A stretch of 64,000 nucleotides of DNA from Lentimicrobiaceae bacterium (GTDB taxonomy: Bacteria; Bacteroidota; Bacteroidia; Bacteroidales; F082), in NCBI GenBank assembly GCA_002708315.1, contig PANC01000021.1, positions 37,778 to 101,777 on the forward strand. The letters are read 5' to 3'. This document shows positions 39,317 to 49,476 of this stretch, one piece after another. The position numbers and the translations under genes are program-made. The first letter of the stretch is position 1; each line of letters begins with the position of its first letter. A model generated the notes under the pieces. It did no database searches. It saw only the letters and a program-made list of their open reading frames with translations, and had not been told where the DNA came from.

Positions 39317-41158
39317 ATGATTAAAAGTATTTACATACTAGCTATACTTTTGATGGCATCCCAAACTGGATATGCCGATGATAAAATACGTTTTGTGGGC
39401 ACTTCTAAACAAACTGTTGCAGTGGGTGAAAGGTTCAGAGTTGTTTATGAAATTAATCAAGATGCTGAAAACTTCAACTCTCCAAACTTTGGAGATATGC
39501 AATTATTAAGTGGGCCAAGCACCTCAACTAATTCCAGTGTCCAATATACAAATGGAAAAATGACCCAATCATATTCTAAGACATACACCTTCATTTTAAG
39601 GGCATCCAAAGAGGGTCAGAATACCATAAGTCCAGCATCTGCGATGGTTAATAACAGGCGAGTTCAATCAAACTCACTAAAAATTAAGGTTGTTAAAAAC
39701 ACTAAAAATCAGAAAGCTAATTCTAGTAATGGATCAAATACAAATAATGAAACTCTTCAAGATGATGATGTTTACCTAAAAGCATCAATCACCAACTCTA
39801 AACCATATTTGGGAGAGCAGGTTTTAGTAACATATAGAATTTACACCAGAGTGCCTGTTTCAAACCTTATTGTAAAGAAACTGTCATCTTTTCAGGGTTT
39901 CTGGTCCAAGAGTCTTTTAGATAATCAGAAACAATTTAAACAAACCACTGAAATAATAAATGGGCAGGAGTATGTTGTTGCAGTTATAAATCAATTTGCC
40001 ATTTTCCCTCAAAAGACGGGTAGCCTTATAATTGAACCCACTGAGATGGAATGTGAAGTGCAGTTAAGGGTTCAAAATAACAGGAAACGCGGATATGATC
40101 CATTTGAGGATTTCTTTAATGATCCATTCTTTAATAGAAATGTAAAAAACATACGAACAGTAATAAAATCAAATTTAATCTCAATAGAGGTGAAACCATT
40201 GCCCCAAAAGAACAAACCACCAGACTTTAATGGAGCTGTTGGAGATTTTAGATTGAGCAGCAAAATTGATAGAACGGAACTCAAAGCTAATGATGCATTA
40301 TCCATAACTTATACAATTTCCGGAAAAGGTAATTTGGAGTTATTTAATATGCCAAATATCAAATTTCCAGTTGATTTTGAAACTTTTGACCCCAAAGTAT
40401 CTAGCAATATCAAAACATCTTCCTCGGGTGTTTCTGGGAAAAAGAAATTTGAATACCTAGTAATTCCAAGAGTGGGAGGCAATTATAAAATAAATCCATT
40501 TACTCTAAGTTACTTTGATCCAAAGGCTAAGAAATATCGAACAATTAAGTCTGAATCCTACGAAATACAAGTAGAAAAAGGTGAAATTACATCAGGTGGT
40601 ATATCTTACAGTTCGTCGGCCCAAGAAGATATTCAATTCATTGGTCAGGATATTCGTCATATTAAATCTCTTCCATTCAAACTCTATAATACTGGATCTC
40701 ACTTATTCTTATCCCTATCATTTTTTATAATAATGATAATAATTATTCTACTCATGGTAATTATAGTTGCTATTATAAAGAGAATGGAAAAAAGAAAATC
40801 AAATACAAGTCTTTTAAAGAACAGAAAGGCAAATAAGATTGCAAAAACGAGACTTAGGTCAGCTGAGAAGTTTAAGATTGAAGGTGATGACAAAGCTTAT
40901 TATGATGAAATAGCACAGGCTCTTTGGGGTTATATTGGAGATAAATTTACATTAAAACAATCCGAATTATCGATAGATTCTGTAGCAGAAACTCTAAATG
41001 AAAAAGGTGCTGATAATGTTGTGACAGAAAATTTTATAAATATACTTAACAACATAGAGTTTGCTAGGTTTGCTCCTGGAGACTCAAGTAATAAGATGGA
41101 AAGCATATATAATGAATCTGTTAATGCAATAATGCTAGCTGAAAAGGCATTAAAATAA
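39317..41158 (+). CDS. batD: BatD (oxygen tolerance protein)
   Basis: IRFVGTSKQTVAVGERFRVVYEINQDAENFNSPNFGDMQLLSGPSTSTNSSVQYTNGKMTQSYSKTYTFILRA; C-terminal TM; operon position. Confidence 0.93.
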   Translation: MIKSIYILAILLMASQTGYADDKIRFVGTSKQTVAVGERFRVVYEINQDAENFNSPNFGDMQLLSGPSTSTNSSVQYTNGKMTQSYSKTYTFILRASKEGQNTISPASAMVNNRRVQSNSLKIKVVKNTKNQKANSSNGSNTNNETLQDDDVYLKASITNSKPYLGEQVLVTYRIYTRVPVSNLIVKKLSSFQGFWSKSLLDNQKQFKQTTEIINGQEYVVAVINQFAIFPQKTGSLIIEPTEMECEVQLRVQNNRKRGYDPFEDFFNDPFFNRNVKNIRTVIKSNLISIEVKPLPQKNKPPDFNGAVGDFRLSSKIDRTELKANDALSITYTISGKGNLELFNMPNIKFPVDFETFDPKVSSNIKTSSSGVSGKKKFEYLVIPRVGGNYKINPFTLSYFDPKAKKYRTIKSESYEIQVEKGEITSGGISYSSSAQEDIQFIGQDIRHIKSLPFKLYNTGSHLFLSLSFFIIMIIIILLMVIIVAIIKRMEKRKSNTSLLKNRKANKIAKTRLRSAEKFKIEGDDKAYYDEIAQALWGYIGDKFTLKQSELSIDSVAETLNEKGADNVVTENFINILNNIEFARFAPGDSSNKMESIYNESVNAIMLAEKALK

Positions 41159-41159
41159 T

Positions 41160-41930
41160 ATGACGATGATTTATAAATCAAAACATATAATTCTTTTGGT
41201 AATCCAATTAATGGCATTAAATCTTTTTGCCATCGATGCTAATAAAATAATTGAAAAAGCTAATGATCAATACAATAGAGGCCTATACGATTCTGCAATA
41301 GTTAATTATCAGTATGTTATAGATAATGGGCTTGAGGCTGGTGAATTGTTTTACAACATGGGCAATACTCATTATAAGAATAATGATTTAGCGTCTTCAA
41401 TTTTATATTACGAAAAAGCGAAAAAACTTCTTCCAAATGATGAAAGCATAGAATATAACCTCAACATCGCAAATAGTATGATTGTGGATAAGATTGAAAA
41501 GGTACCTGAACTTTTTTATCAAAGATGGTGGACCTTTTTTTATAATATGCTAGATACGAATACAGGTGCCATTCTAACACTGATATTATTTGCTTTATTT
41601 ATTATCTCAATTGGATTTTTCATATTATCACAAACAAGAAATAACCGTAAACTAACATTCTATCTTAGCTTATTTTTGCTACTTTTAATTGTCGTTTCAA
41701 CGACTTTAACATGGCAGAGGTACAACAATAGTCTTGAACAAAAAGAGGCAATAGTTTTTGTCCCATCAATTACTATTAAAAGCTCACCCACACAAAATGC
41801 CGTAGATTTATTCGTTATTCATGAGGGCACCAAGGTAAAGATCATGGATAAAATAGATAATTGGTTAGAAATCAAAATAAATAATGGAAGTAAAGGCTGG
41901 CTGCCTGAAAAATCGATACGAGAGATATAA
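41160..41930 (+). CDS. batE: BatE: TPR + TM + SH3-like domain
   Basis: TPR GLYDSAIVNYQYVIDNGLEAGELFYNMGNTHYKNNDLASSILYYEKA; C-terminal SH3-like VPSITIKSSPTQNAVDLFVIHEGTKVKIMDKIDNWLEIKINNGSKGWLPEKSI. Confidence 0.92.
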   Translation: MTMIYKSKHIILLVIQLMALNLFAIDANKIIEKANDQYNRGLYDSAIVNYQYVIDNGLEAGELFYNMGNTHYKNNDLASSILYYEKAKKLLPNDESIEYNLNIANSMIVDKIEKVPELFYQRWWTFFYNMLDTNTGAILTLILFALFIISIGFFILSQTRNNRKLTFYLSLFLLLLIVVSTTLTWQRYNNSLEQKEAIVFVPSITIKSSPTQNAVDLFVIHEGTKVKIMDKIDNWLEIKINNGSKGWLPEKSIREI

Positions 41931-42037
41931 TTAAATCCTAATAATTATTTCCATAAGCCGCACAAATAATAAGTTGTAAATTAATCTTATGAATGATGGC
42001 ATCTCCAATTAAATGAAATACACTTTAACACAAATAA

Positions 42038-42065
42038 AAAAGCCTGCAATTACTTGCAGGCTTTT
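42038..42065 (-). terminator. Intrinsic terminator downstream of csp (possibly bidirectional, also for batE)
   Basis: AAAAGCCTGCAA-TTAC-TTGCAGGCTTTT, 12-bp perfect stem; T-rich flank on minus strand. Confidence 0.85.
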
Positions 42066-42092
42066 AATATCATAGTTGAATTAAATGTGATA

Positions 42093-42284
42093 TTAAGCGA
42101 TTTTTACGTTGTGCGCATTTAATCCTTTTTTACCTTCTTTCAATTCAAATTCTACAGCGTCACCTTCGTTAACTTTGTCAACAAGACCGGTTACGTGTAC
42201 AAAATACTCATTGTTTGATTCTTCATCGATAATAAATCCAAAACCTTTTGATTCATTAAAAAATTTTACTGTGCCTTTATTCAT
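42093..42284 (-). CDS. Cold shock protein (CSD)
   Basis: MNKGTVKFFNESKGFGFIIDEESNNEYFVHVTGL...GDAVEFELKEGKKGLNAHNVKIA. Confidence 0.97.
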   Translation of the reverse strand: MNKGTVKFFNESKGFGFIIDEESNNEYFVHVTGLVDKVNEGDAVEFELKEGKKGLNAHNVKIA

Positions 42285-42310
42285 TGTAATATATTTAAAA
42301 TTAGAACCTA

Positions 42311-42318
42311 CAAAGGTA
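42311..42318 (-). promoter_or_regulatory. -7 element TACCTTTG for csp, with TTG about 18 nt upstream
   Basis: TAnnTTTG match on minus strand about 27 nt from the csp start. Confidence 0.5.
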
Positions 42319-42350
42319 TACTTATATTAATATCAACAACATATTTATTT

Positions 42351-42450
42351 AAAAAAAAACGGGCGAGTAGCCCCACACATGTTATCTATCTGATTTATTG
42401 AGGATTACGGACTATCAGGCAGCGTGTTTTGATGTGTTTAATTAATAAAT
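42351..42450 (-). ncRNA. Candidate structured small RNA ending in an intrinsic terminator (boundaries approximate)
   Basis: Minus strand AACACATCAAAACACGCTGCCTGATAGTCC...AATCAGATAG...ATGTGTGGGGCTACTCGCCCG+T9: ACACAT/ATGTGT and CTGAT/ATCAG pairings, GGGC-TACTC-GCCC hairpin then a run of nine T; GC-rich patch in an otherwise AT-rich spacer, no ORF. Confidence 0.35.
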
Positions 42451-42622
42451 AAGACCAAATTAAGCAGTAAATATTACATAATAATCCGCAATAAGTGTCT
42501 ACAATATGACAACAAACGGTACAAACATTATGGTAATAAAGCCACTAAACTAGCACATAAATTGGCATTTTACTCAGCTATTAACACTCACAGCATTCGT
42601 GCTAATAATTTAAAAATTTTGA

Positions 42623-43567
42623 TTAATTCTCTAGAAATTTATTGATATTATCCTCTATTCTAGCCACAACATTGTCCACAGAAGATTTAACAAAAGTGTC
42701 ACCTGTAACCTGCTCATAAAGTTCAATGTACCGATTGGATATGCCTTGAACTATTTCGTCAGTCATCTCCGGCACTTGTTGTCCATCTTTTCCTTGAAAC
42801 CCATTTTCCATTAGCCACTCGCGCACAAATTCTTTGGATAATTGCTTTTGTTGCTCGCCTGCTGCAAACCTATCCTCATATTTATCAGAATAAAAATATC
42901 GTGATGAATCCGGGGTGTGTATCTCATCTATTAAGTAGATTTGATCACCAACTTTACCGAACTCATATTTTGTATCTACTAATATCAATCCTTTCTCAGC
43001 AGCTATTTCGGTTCCTCTATGAAATAATTTTCTGGTATAGTCTTCTAGTTTTGTATAATCTTCAGCAGAAACTAATCCCTGAGCAATTATTTCCTCCTTT
43101 GAAATATCTTCATCATGACCTTCTTCAGCTTTTGTAGTTGGTGTTAATATGGGTTCTGAAAATCGCTGGTGTTCCTTTAAACCATCTGGTACTTTCACGC
43201 CACAAATTTCTCTTGCTCCACTCTTATATGTTCTCCATGAGCTTCCCGTAAGAAATCCTCGAATTATCATTTCAATAGGAAATGGCTTACAATAATGGCC
43301 AACCGTTACCATTGGGTCTGGAGTAGCCATTTTCCAATTTGGCACGATATCCGAAGTAGCATCCAAAAACTTAGATGCTATCTGATTTAATACTTGTCCT
43401 TTAAACGGAATACCTCGAGGTAATACAACATCAAATGCTGATATTCGATCACTTGCCACCATAACAAGAAGTTCTTCTCCGATATTATAAACATCACGAA
43501 CTTTGCCGTGATAAACACTTTTTTGATTAGGAAAGTTGAAATCTGTTCTAGTTAATGCCTCTTTCAT
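42623..43567 (-). CDS. purC: Phosphoribosylaminoimidazole-succinocarboxamide synthase
   Basis: [90 protein letters not shown]. Confidence 0.96.
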   Translation of the reverse strand: MKEALTRTDFNFPNQKSVYHGKVRDVYNIGEELLVMVASDRISAFDVVLPRGIPFKGQVLNQIASKFLDATSDIVPNWKMATPDPMVTVGHYCKPFPIEMIIRGFLTGSSWRTYKSGAREICGVKVPDGLKEHQRFSEPILTPTTKAEEGHDEDISKEEIIAQGLVSAEDYTKLEDYTRKLFHRGTEIAAEKGLILVDTKYEFGKVGDQIYLIDEIHTPDSSRYFYSDKYEDRFAAGEQQKQLSKEFVREWLMENGFQGKDGQQVPEMTDEIVQGISNRYIELYEQVTGDTFVKSSVDNVVARIEDNINKFLEN

Positions 43568-43574
43568 GTTATGC

Positions 43575-44528
43575 TTATTTAATTTTACTTGACTTACTAT
43601 ATGCACTTATTATTTTAGTAACAAGTTTATGCCTTACAACATCACGACCATCGAGTTTTATAAATTCAATACCGGGTATACCATCCAATAATTGTTGTGC
43701 CTGAAGTAATCCTGACTGTTTCTGTTTGGGCAAATCTATCTGCGTGACATCTCCAGTAACTATAAACTTTGATGACTTTCCCATTCTGGTAAGAAACATT
43801 TTTAGCTGACTTTCCGATGCATTTTGAGCTTCATCCAAAATAGCATATGCATTACTCAAAGTTCGTCCTCGCATAAATGCTAGAGGCGCTACCTCAATAG
43901 TTTCATCTTCTATGTATGACAAAAACTTTTGGGTGGTAAGCATATCTCTTAGAGCATCATATAACGGTTGTAAATAAGGATCAAGTTTATCCTTCATGTC
44001 ACCAGGCAAAAACCCCAAACTCTCACCGGCTTCAATGGCTGGGCTGGCTAGTATAATTTTTTTTATTTCTTTATTTTTTAGAGCCCTAACAGCTAACGCA
44101 ACCGCAGTATATGTTTTGCCTGTTCCTGCTGGCCCAATTGCAAAAACAAGATCATTAGTTTCGCTACTATCAACCATTTTTTTCTGGTTTACTGTCAGTG
44201 CCTTTATCAATTTCCCATGACGTCCATATACAAGAACATCGCTATCATTAATCTCTCCTCCATCACTACCATTCTTATCATCACCCATAATTCTTGTTAT
44301 GACATCCTCGTTGAGCTTGCCGAATTTATCAAACTGTATCATTAATAAATCAATTCTTTTTTCAAAGACATCCATATCTGATTTAGCGCCTATCAATTTA
44401 ATAATATCACCACGCACGATAATCTTAAGCTTTGGAAACAATGACTTAATAATATTCATATGAACATCACCCGGTCCAAAAAACTCCACAGGGCTCATTA
44501 CATCTAGTTGGACTATCCTCTCACTCAT
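43575..44528 (-). CDS. phoH: PhoH family ATPase
   Basis: [91 protein letters not shown]. Confidence 0.95.
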   Translation of the reverse strand: MSERIVQLDVMSPVEFFGPGDVHMNIIKSLFPKLKIIVRGDIIKLIGAKSDMDVFEKRIDLLMIQFDKFGKLNEDVITRIMGDDKNGSDGGEINDSDVLVYGRHGKLIKALTVNQKKMVDSSETNDLVFAIGPAGTGKTYTAVALAVRALKNKEIKKIILASPAIEAGESLGFLPGDMKDKLDPYLQPLYDALRDMLTTQKFLSYIEDETIEVAPLAFMRGRTLSNAYAILDEAQNASESQLKMFLTRMGKSSKFIVTGDVTQIDLPKQKQSGLLQAQQLLDGIPGIEFIKLDGRDVVRHKLVTKIISAYSKSSKIK

Positions 44529-44704
44529 AAATCGTGGTTAAATGAATATCATTTTAATTAAGGAGTTCAAAAATATTAAAAAAAAGCACCACAAAGAGAG
44601 TCAATTTTTATAATTTTGAACTTTTGGTATTAATCATAAATAGTTGCAGTTAAATACAAGCATTAAATTAGTTTCTGACATCTACCAAAAAATGAAAATC
44701 TTTG

Positions 44705-45487
44705 ATGATGGGGTTAATAACACTTATTAGTGATTGGGGAACGCGGGATTATTATGTATCAGGAGTTAAGGGAATGATTTATAAATTTAATCCTGACGCA
44801 CAGATCGTTGACATAACTCATCAAATAGAACCATTCAACTCGTCCGAGGCAGCCTATGTAATGAAAAATGCCTGCAAAAGTTTTCCTGACAACACTGTTC
44901 ATATCATTGGTATAAATACAGAGGAATCGCTAAGCCACATGCATATTGTTGCCTATTATAACAAGCAATATTTTATTGGCACGGACGATGGAATATTTTC
45001 TTTAATATTTGATAGTAAACCTGAAAAAATTGTTGAACTTGATATTACAATGGAATCTTCAAATCATACGTTCTCAAGCCGTGATAGATTTGCCAAAGCA
45101 GCAGCCCTTCTATCACAAGGAACTAATATGGAAGAACTTGGCCCCATAATGAATGACCTCGTAAGCAAAATGCATTTTAATCCTGTAATAAATGAAGATT
45201 TACTTAAGGGGATGATAATTTATATTGATAATTATGAAAATTTAATTACTAACATTAACATAGATGACTTTAAAAAGTTCACATCAGGAAGACAGTTTGT
45301 TATTTCGTTCCGAAATCAAAAATATAAAGTTAACAAAATACATGATTCATATGGAGATGTTAACCCAGGTGATATTGTAGCCCTTTTCACAAGTAATGAT
45401 GCCCTTGAAATTGCAATAAACAATGGTAAAGCAGCTTCACTACTTGGCATTTCTGTCAGCGATCCAATTTCAATATCATATTCGTAA
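44705..45487 (+). CDS. SAM hydrolase / SAM hydroxide adenosyltransferase family (DUF62)
   Basis: ITLISDWGTRDYYVSGVKGMIYKFNPDAQIVDITHQIEPFNSSEAAYVMKNACKSFPDNTVHIIGI, FIGTDDGIFSLIF, IDNYENLITNI. Several adjacent ATG starts (44702/44705/44708). Confidence 0.9.
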   Translation: MMGLITLISDWGTRDYYVSGVKGMIYKFNPDAQIVDITHQIEPFNSSEAAYVMKNACKSFPDNTVHIIGINTEESLSHMHIVAYYNKQYFIGTDDGIFSLIFDSKPEKIVELDITMESSNHTFSSRDRFAKAAALLSQGTNMEELGPIMNDLVSKMHFNPVINEDLLKGMIIYIDNYENLITNINIDDFKKFTSGRQFVISFRNQKYKVNKIHDSYGDVNPGDIVALFTSNDALEIAINNGKAASLLGISVSDPISISYS

Positions 45488-45561
45488 TATGTTATTAAGT
45501 GTAAAACTATTTAACCATAAATATCAGTAAGCAACACAAACACAATTATCAGATATGTTAC

Positions 45562-45569
45562 TAAATTTG
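45562..45569 (+). promoter_or_regulatory. -7 element TAAATTTG upstream of epimerase gene
   Basis: TAnnTTTG, 17 nt before ATG 45587. Confidence 0.45.
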
Positions 45570-45586
45570 TTACATAATAACTACCT

Positions 45587-46603
45587 ATGATACTTGTAAC
45601 AGGAGGTACTGGCCTTATTGGAGCTCATTTATTATACTCTCTAACAAGCAGTGGTTATAACCCCGTAGCTATTAGAAGGAAAACTTCGGATATTTCAAAA
45701 ACACTGAAAACATTCTCATTTTATACTTCCAAGCCAGAAAAACTTTTTGATAAAATAAAATGGATTGAGGCAGATATTCTTGATTATTACTCTGTTCGAG
45801 AGTCCTTAATAAATATAACACAGATATACCATTGTGCTGCAACTGTGTCATTTCAATCATCCGATAAGGAAACATTATTGGCAACTAATATTAACGGAAC
45901 AACAAATATTGTTAATGCCTGCTTAGAGCAAAAAAATATTAAACTAGTTCATGTAAGCTCAATAGGAACTCTTGGCAGGGCTGATAGTGAGGGTATCGTA
46001 ACTGAGGAAACCCAATGGAATAATAAAAAAACCTCAGTGTACTCCACAAGTAAATATCACTCTGAAATGGAGGTATGGAGGGGGATAGCAGAAGGGCTTA
46101 ATGCTGTAATTGTAAACCCATCCATAATAATAGGGCCTGGAGATTGGTCAACAGGCAGTCCAAAGCTATTCACAACAATGTACAATGGTTTGAAATTCTA
46201 TTCATCTGGCACAAATGGATTTGTTGATGTATCCGATGTTGTGATTGCAATGATAACGCTCATGAATAGTTCAACTTACTCCGAAAGGTTTATTTTAAAT
46301 TCTGAAAATATTAGCTATGAAAACCTATTCTTTTCAATGTCTAGAGCTTTGGACATAAAGCCTCCTCCTTACAAAGCATCTAAATTTATCAGTGAATTAG
46401 GTTGGAGAGCATTTTGGATTATTGCAAAAATAAAGGGAACTAGTCCTACAATAACCAAAGAAACAGCTGAAACAGCAAATCAACATTATAGATACTCCAA
46501 TGATAAGATTAGAAAAGAAATAGGCATGAGCTTTATTACTGTTGAGAAAAGTCTTACAAAAACTGCAAAATTATTTTTAATGGACCATAGTACTAGTAAA
46601 TAA
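45587..46603 (+). CDS. NAD-dependent epimerase/dehydratase (dihydroflavonol reductase-like SDR)
   Basis: VTGGTGLIGAHLLYSL, YHCAATVSF, VHVSSIGTLG, YSTSKYHSEMEVWRG, VNPSIIIGPGDWSTGS. Confidence 0.88.
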   Translation: MILVTGGTGLIGAHLLYSLTSSGYNPVAIRRKTSDISKTLKTFSFYTSKPEKLFDKIKWIEADILDYYSVRESLINITQIYHCAATVSFQSSDKETLLATNINGTTNIVNACLEQKNIKLVHVSSIGTLGRADSEGIVTEETQWNNKKTSVYSTSKYHSEMEVWRGIAEGLNAVIVNPSIIIGPGDWSTGSPKLFTTMYNGLKFYSSGTNGFVDVSDVVIAMITLMNSSTYSERFILNSENISYENLFFSMSRALDIKPPPYKASKFISELGWRAFWIIAKIKGTSPTITKETAETANQHYRYSNDKIRKEIGMSFITVEKSLTKTAKLFLMDHSTSK

Positions 46604-46636
46604 TTTTGCGCTGGAGGTGTTTTAAGCCGTCACTTG

Positions 46637-47014
46637 CTATCTTTCAAGAACAACTAAAGCATTAGCTATCTCTTTAAGGTGTGAGATACTAAGGTGTATT
46701 GTTTTAATTCCTTGCTCATTCAAGTAATCTTTTACTTTACCTTGAGGACTTACATATGGCTTTCCCAATTCATCATTTAGAACTTCTATTTCATGAAATG
46801 CCATTCCATATCTGAAACCAGTACCCAAAGCCTTAAAAAACGCTTCTTTGGCTGCGAATCGAGCAGCAAAACATTGATATTTTGTAACTGTTCCCTTATT
46901 ACAATAATCCTGTTCAGCCTTAGTATATAGTTTATTCATAAGAGCATCATTTTTCAAAAGACTCTTTTCCATTCGTTTTACCTCAATTATATCAGTGCCT
47001 ATACCAAATATCAT
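46637..47014 (-). CDS. acpS: Holo-[acyl-carrier-protein] synthase
   Basis: GIGTDIIEVKRMEKSL, AARFAAKEAFFKALGTGFRYGMAFHEIEVLNDELGKPYV, IHLSISHLKEIANALVVLE. Confidence 0.94.
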   Translation of the reverse strand: MIFGIGTDIIEVKRMEKSLLKNDALMNKLYTKAEQDYCNKGTVTKYQCFAARFAAKEAFFKALGTGFRYGMAFHEIEVLNDELGKPYVSPQGKVKDYLNEQGIKTIHLSISHLKEIANALVVLER

Positions 47015-47045
47015 ATTTTCTAATTTTTTAGGACAAGAGGTTCTT

Positions 47046-48236
47046 CTATTTTATAACATTCAATTCTTTACCAACCTTTACAAATGCAGATATGGCTTTA
47101 TCTAAGTGCTCTCGAGTATGTCCTGCAGATAATTGAACTCTGATTCTTGCCTCCCCTTTTGGAACAACGGGAAAATAAAACCCAATAACATAAATTCCTT
47201 CATCCAATAATTTGGAAGCCATTACTTGAGAAAGTTTGGCATCATAAAGCATAACAGCACATATGGCAGACTGTGTTGGTTTTATGTCAAATCCAGCTTC
47301 TACCATTTTTTCCACGAAATAATCTGTATTTTCATGTAATTGTTCTTGCAGTTCATTTGACTCACTCATCATATCAAACATTCTTATTCCAGCACTAACT
47401 ACTATTGGAGGGAGTGAATTCGAAAATAAATATGGTCGTGATCTTTGCCTTAGCATCTCTATTATTTCTTTTCTACCAGTTGTAAAACCGCCAACCGCAC
47501 CCCCAAAGGCTTTTCCCAATGTACCAGTTATAATATCAATCTTACCAAAGATATCGTAATGCTCACTCACTCCCCTACCGGTTTTACCAACTACACCAGC
47601 TGAATGACATTCGTCTACCATAATCATAGCATCATATTTTTCAGCAAGTTCTACCATCTTGTCCACAGGTGCGGTATTTCCGTCCATTGAAAATACTCCA
47701 TCGGTTACGATAATTCTAAACCTCTGTTCTTGAGCCTTTTTCAGTTCTGCTTCAAGAGCATCCATGTCAGCGTTTGCATACCGATAACGCTGTGCCTTGC
47801 ATAGCCTCACTCCATCTATTATGGATGCATGGTTTAAACTATCACTTATAATAGCATCTTCCGCCGTCAATAAAGGTTCAAATACACCACCATTAGCATC
47901 AAATGCAGCAGCATATAAAATTGTGTCTTCAGTACCAAAAAACTCTGCAATTTTTTTTTCAAGTAGCTTGTGAAGATCTGTTGTTCCACATATAAATCTA
48001 ACAGATGACATTCCATACCCATGTGAATCCAAGCCTTCCTTTGCAGCATTTATTAACTCCGGATGATTTGATAAACCCAAATAATTATTAGCACAAAAAT
48101 TTAGAACTTCCTGTCCAGTATCAAGCTTTATTTCAGATTGCTGAGGACTTACAATAATTCTTTCATCCTTAAACAAACCAGCATCACGAATATCTTCCAA
48201 CTCGTTGATTAGATGATCTTTTATTTTTCCGTACAT
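47046..48236 (-). CDS. kbl: Glycine C-acetyltransferase (2-amino-3-ketobutyrate CoA ligase) / AOS family
   Basis: NFCANNYLGLSNHPELINAAKEGLDSHGYGMSSVRFICGTTDLHKLLEKKIAEFFGTED, MVDECHSAGVVGKTGRGV, GTLGKAFGGAVGGFTTG. Confidence 0.93.
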   Translation of the reverse strand: MYGKIKDHLINELEDIRDAGLFKDERIIVSPQQSEIKLDTGQEVLNFCANNYLGLSNHPELINAAKEGLDSHGYGMSSVRFICGTTDLHKLLEKKIAEFFGTEDTILYAAAFDANGGVFEPLLTAEDAIISDSLNHASIIDGVRLCKAQRYRYANADMDALEAELKKAQEQRFRIIVTDGVFSMDGNTAPVDKMVELAEKYDAMIMVDECHSAGVVGKTGRGVSEHYDIFGKIDIITGTLGKAFGGAVGGFTTGRKEIIEMLRQRSRPYLFSNSLPPIVVSAGIRMFDMMSESNELQEQLHENTDYFVEKMVEAGFDIKPTQSAICAVMLYDAKLSQVMASKLLDEGIYVIGFYFPVVPKGEARIRVQLSAGHTREHLDKAISAFVKVGKELNVIK

Positions 48237-48363
48237 ATATATTGAGTTTCTGGTAAATTATTTTTTGATTTATCAAAAGTAATAAATCTATGAACTTGAA
48301 TACGGACTAAATTCAATTTAGATTTAATCAACATTTTAACGACCTTTGCAAAAATTTATTACC

Positions 48364-49434
48364 ATGAATATCGCGGCCTTGGTATCGGGAGGAGTAGACA
48401 GTTCTGTTACTGTTCCTCTTCTAAAACAAATGGGATTTGATCCTCATATATTCTATATCAAAATTGGTATGGAGGATCAAGATTCATTCATGGATTGTCC
48501 GTCTGAGGAAGACATAGAAATAACTACATGGATAGCAAAAAAATATGGCTGTAGGTTTGATATTATTGACTTACAAGAAGAATATTGGGCAACAGTAGTT
48601 AAATATACCATTGATACTGTTAAAAAGGGTTTGACTCCAAATCCTGATATAATGTGTAATCTACTGATAAAATTTGGAGCGTTTAATGATAGATATGGGC
48701 AAGAATTTGATAAGATTGCAACTGGTCATTATGCAACTAACTATGAAACAAAAGATGGTGTATTTTTAGCTGCGGCAAAAGATAAAGTAAAAGATCAAAC
48801 ATACTTCTTATCACAAATAACTTATCCACAGCTGCATAAAACATTATTTCCAATTGGTAATCTTCCCAAATCAGATGTCAGAAAAATTGCATCAGAAATG
48901 AGCCTTCCAAGTGCCACAAGAAAAGATAGCCAAGGTATATGTTTCTTGGGTAAAATCAACTACGGAGAATTCATAAAAAATCAAATAGGCATAATGCCAG
49001 GAGAGATAAGAGAGCTTGAATCAAACAAATTACTTGGCGAGCACCAGGGTTTTTGGTTTCATACTATTGGACAGAGAAGAGGTTTAAAACTTGGAGGTGG
49101 ACCATGGTTTGTTGTGAAAAAAGACACAATCAATAATATAATTTATGCTAGTAAGGGATACGACCCAATTTCAAGATATAGTGATGAGATAAAACTTGAT
49201 AGAGTACACTTTTTAAATCCTAACCATGATTATAGTGAACTAAATCAAATAAAATTTAAGATCCGTCATCAGCCTGAATTTATGGAAGGTTTTATCACCA
49301 TTGGTGATACCACAAGTAAAATTGTAAGTAAGGAAAAGATATCAGGCATAGCCCCAGGACAATTTACAGTAATGTATTCCAATGATGAAAAAACATGTAT
49401 TGGAAGTGCAATGATTTCAGAAGATAATAATTAA
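48364..49434 (+). CDS. mnmA: tRNA-specific 2-thiouridylase MnmA
   Basis: NIAALVSGGVDSSVTVPLLKQMG, PNPDIMCNLLIKFGAF, ATGHYA, KDQTYFLSQI, RKDSQGICFLGKINYGEFI, GQRRGLKLGGGPWFV. ATG 48364 preferred over 48346. Confidence 0.93.
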   Translation: MNIAALVSGGVDSSVTVPLLKQMGFDPHIFYIKIGMEDQDSFMDCPSEEDIEITTWIAKKYGCRFDIIDLQEEYWATVVKYTIDTVKKGLTPNPDIMCNLLIKFGAFNDRYGQEFDKIATGHYATNYETKDGVFLAAAKDKVKDQTYFLSQITYPQLHKTLFPIGNLPKSDVRKIASEMSLPSATRKDSQGICFLGKINYGEFIKNQIGIMPGEIRELESNKLLGEHQGFWFHTIGQRRGLKLGGGPWFVVKKDTINNIIYASKGYDPISRYSDEIKLDRVHFLNPNHDYSELNQIKFKIRHQPEFMEGFITIGDTTSKIVSKEKISGIAPGQFTVMYSNDEKTCIGSAMISEDNN

Positions 49435-49458
49435 CCCCCCAATAAATTGGGAGGTTAA
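49431..49458. terminator. Possible bidirectional terminator between mnmA and trpB (convergent)
   Basis: TTAACCCCCCAA-TAAA-TTGGGAGGTTAA, 12-bp stem with one mismatch, overlapping the mnmA stop codon; no strong T-tract. Confidence 0.45.
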
Positions 49459-49476
49459 TCAGATCGCCATTACCAA

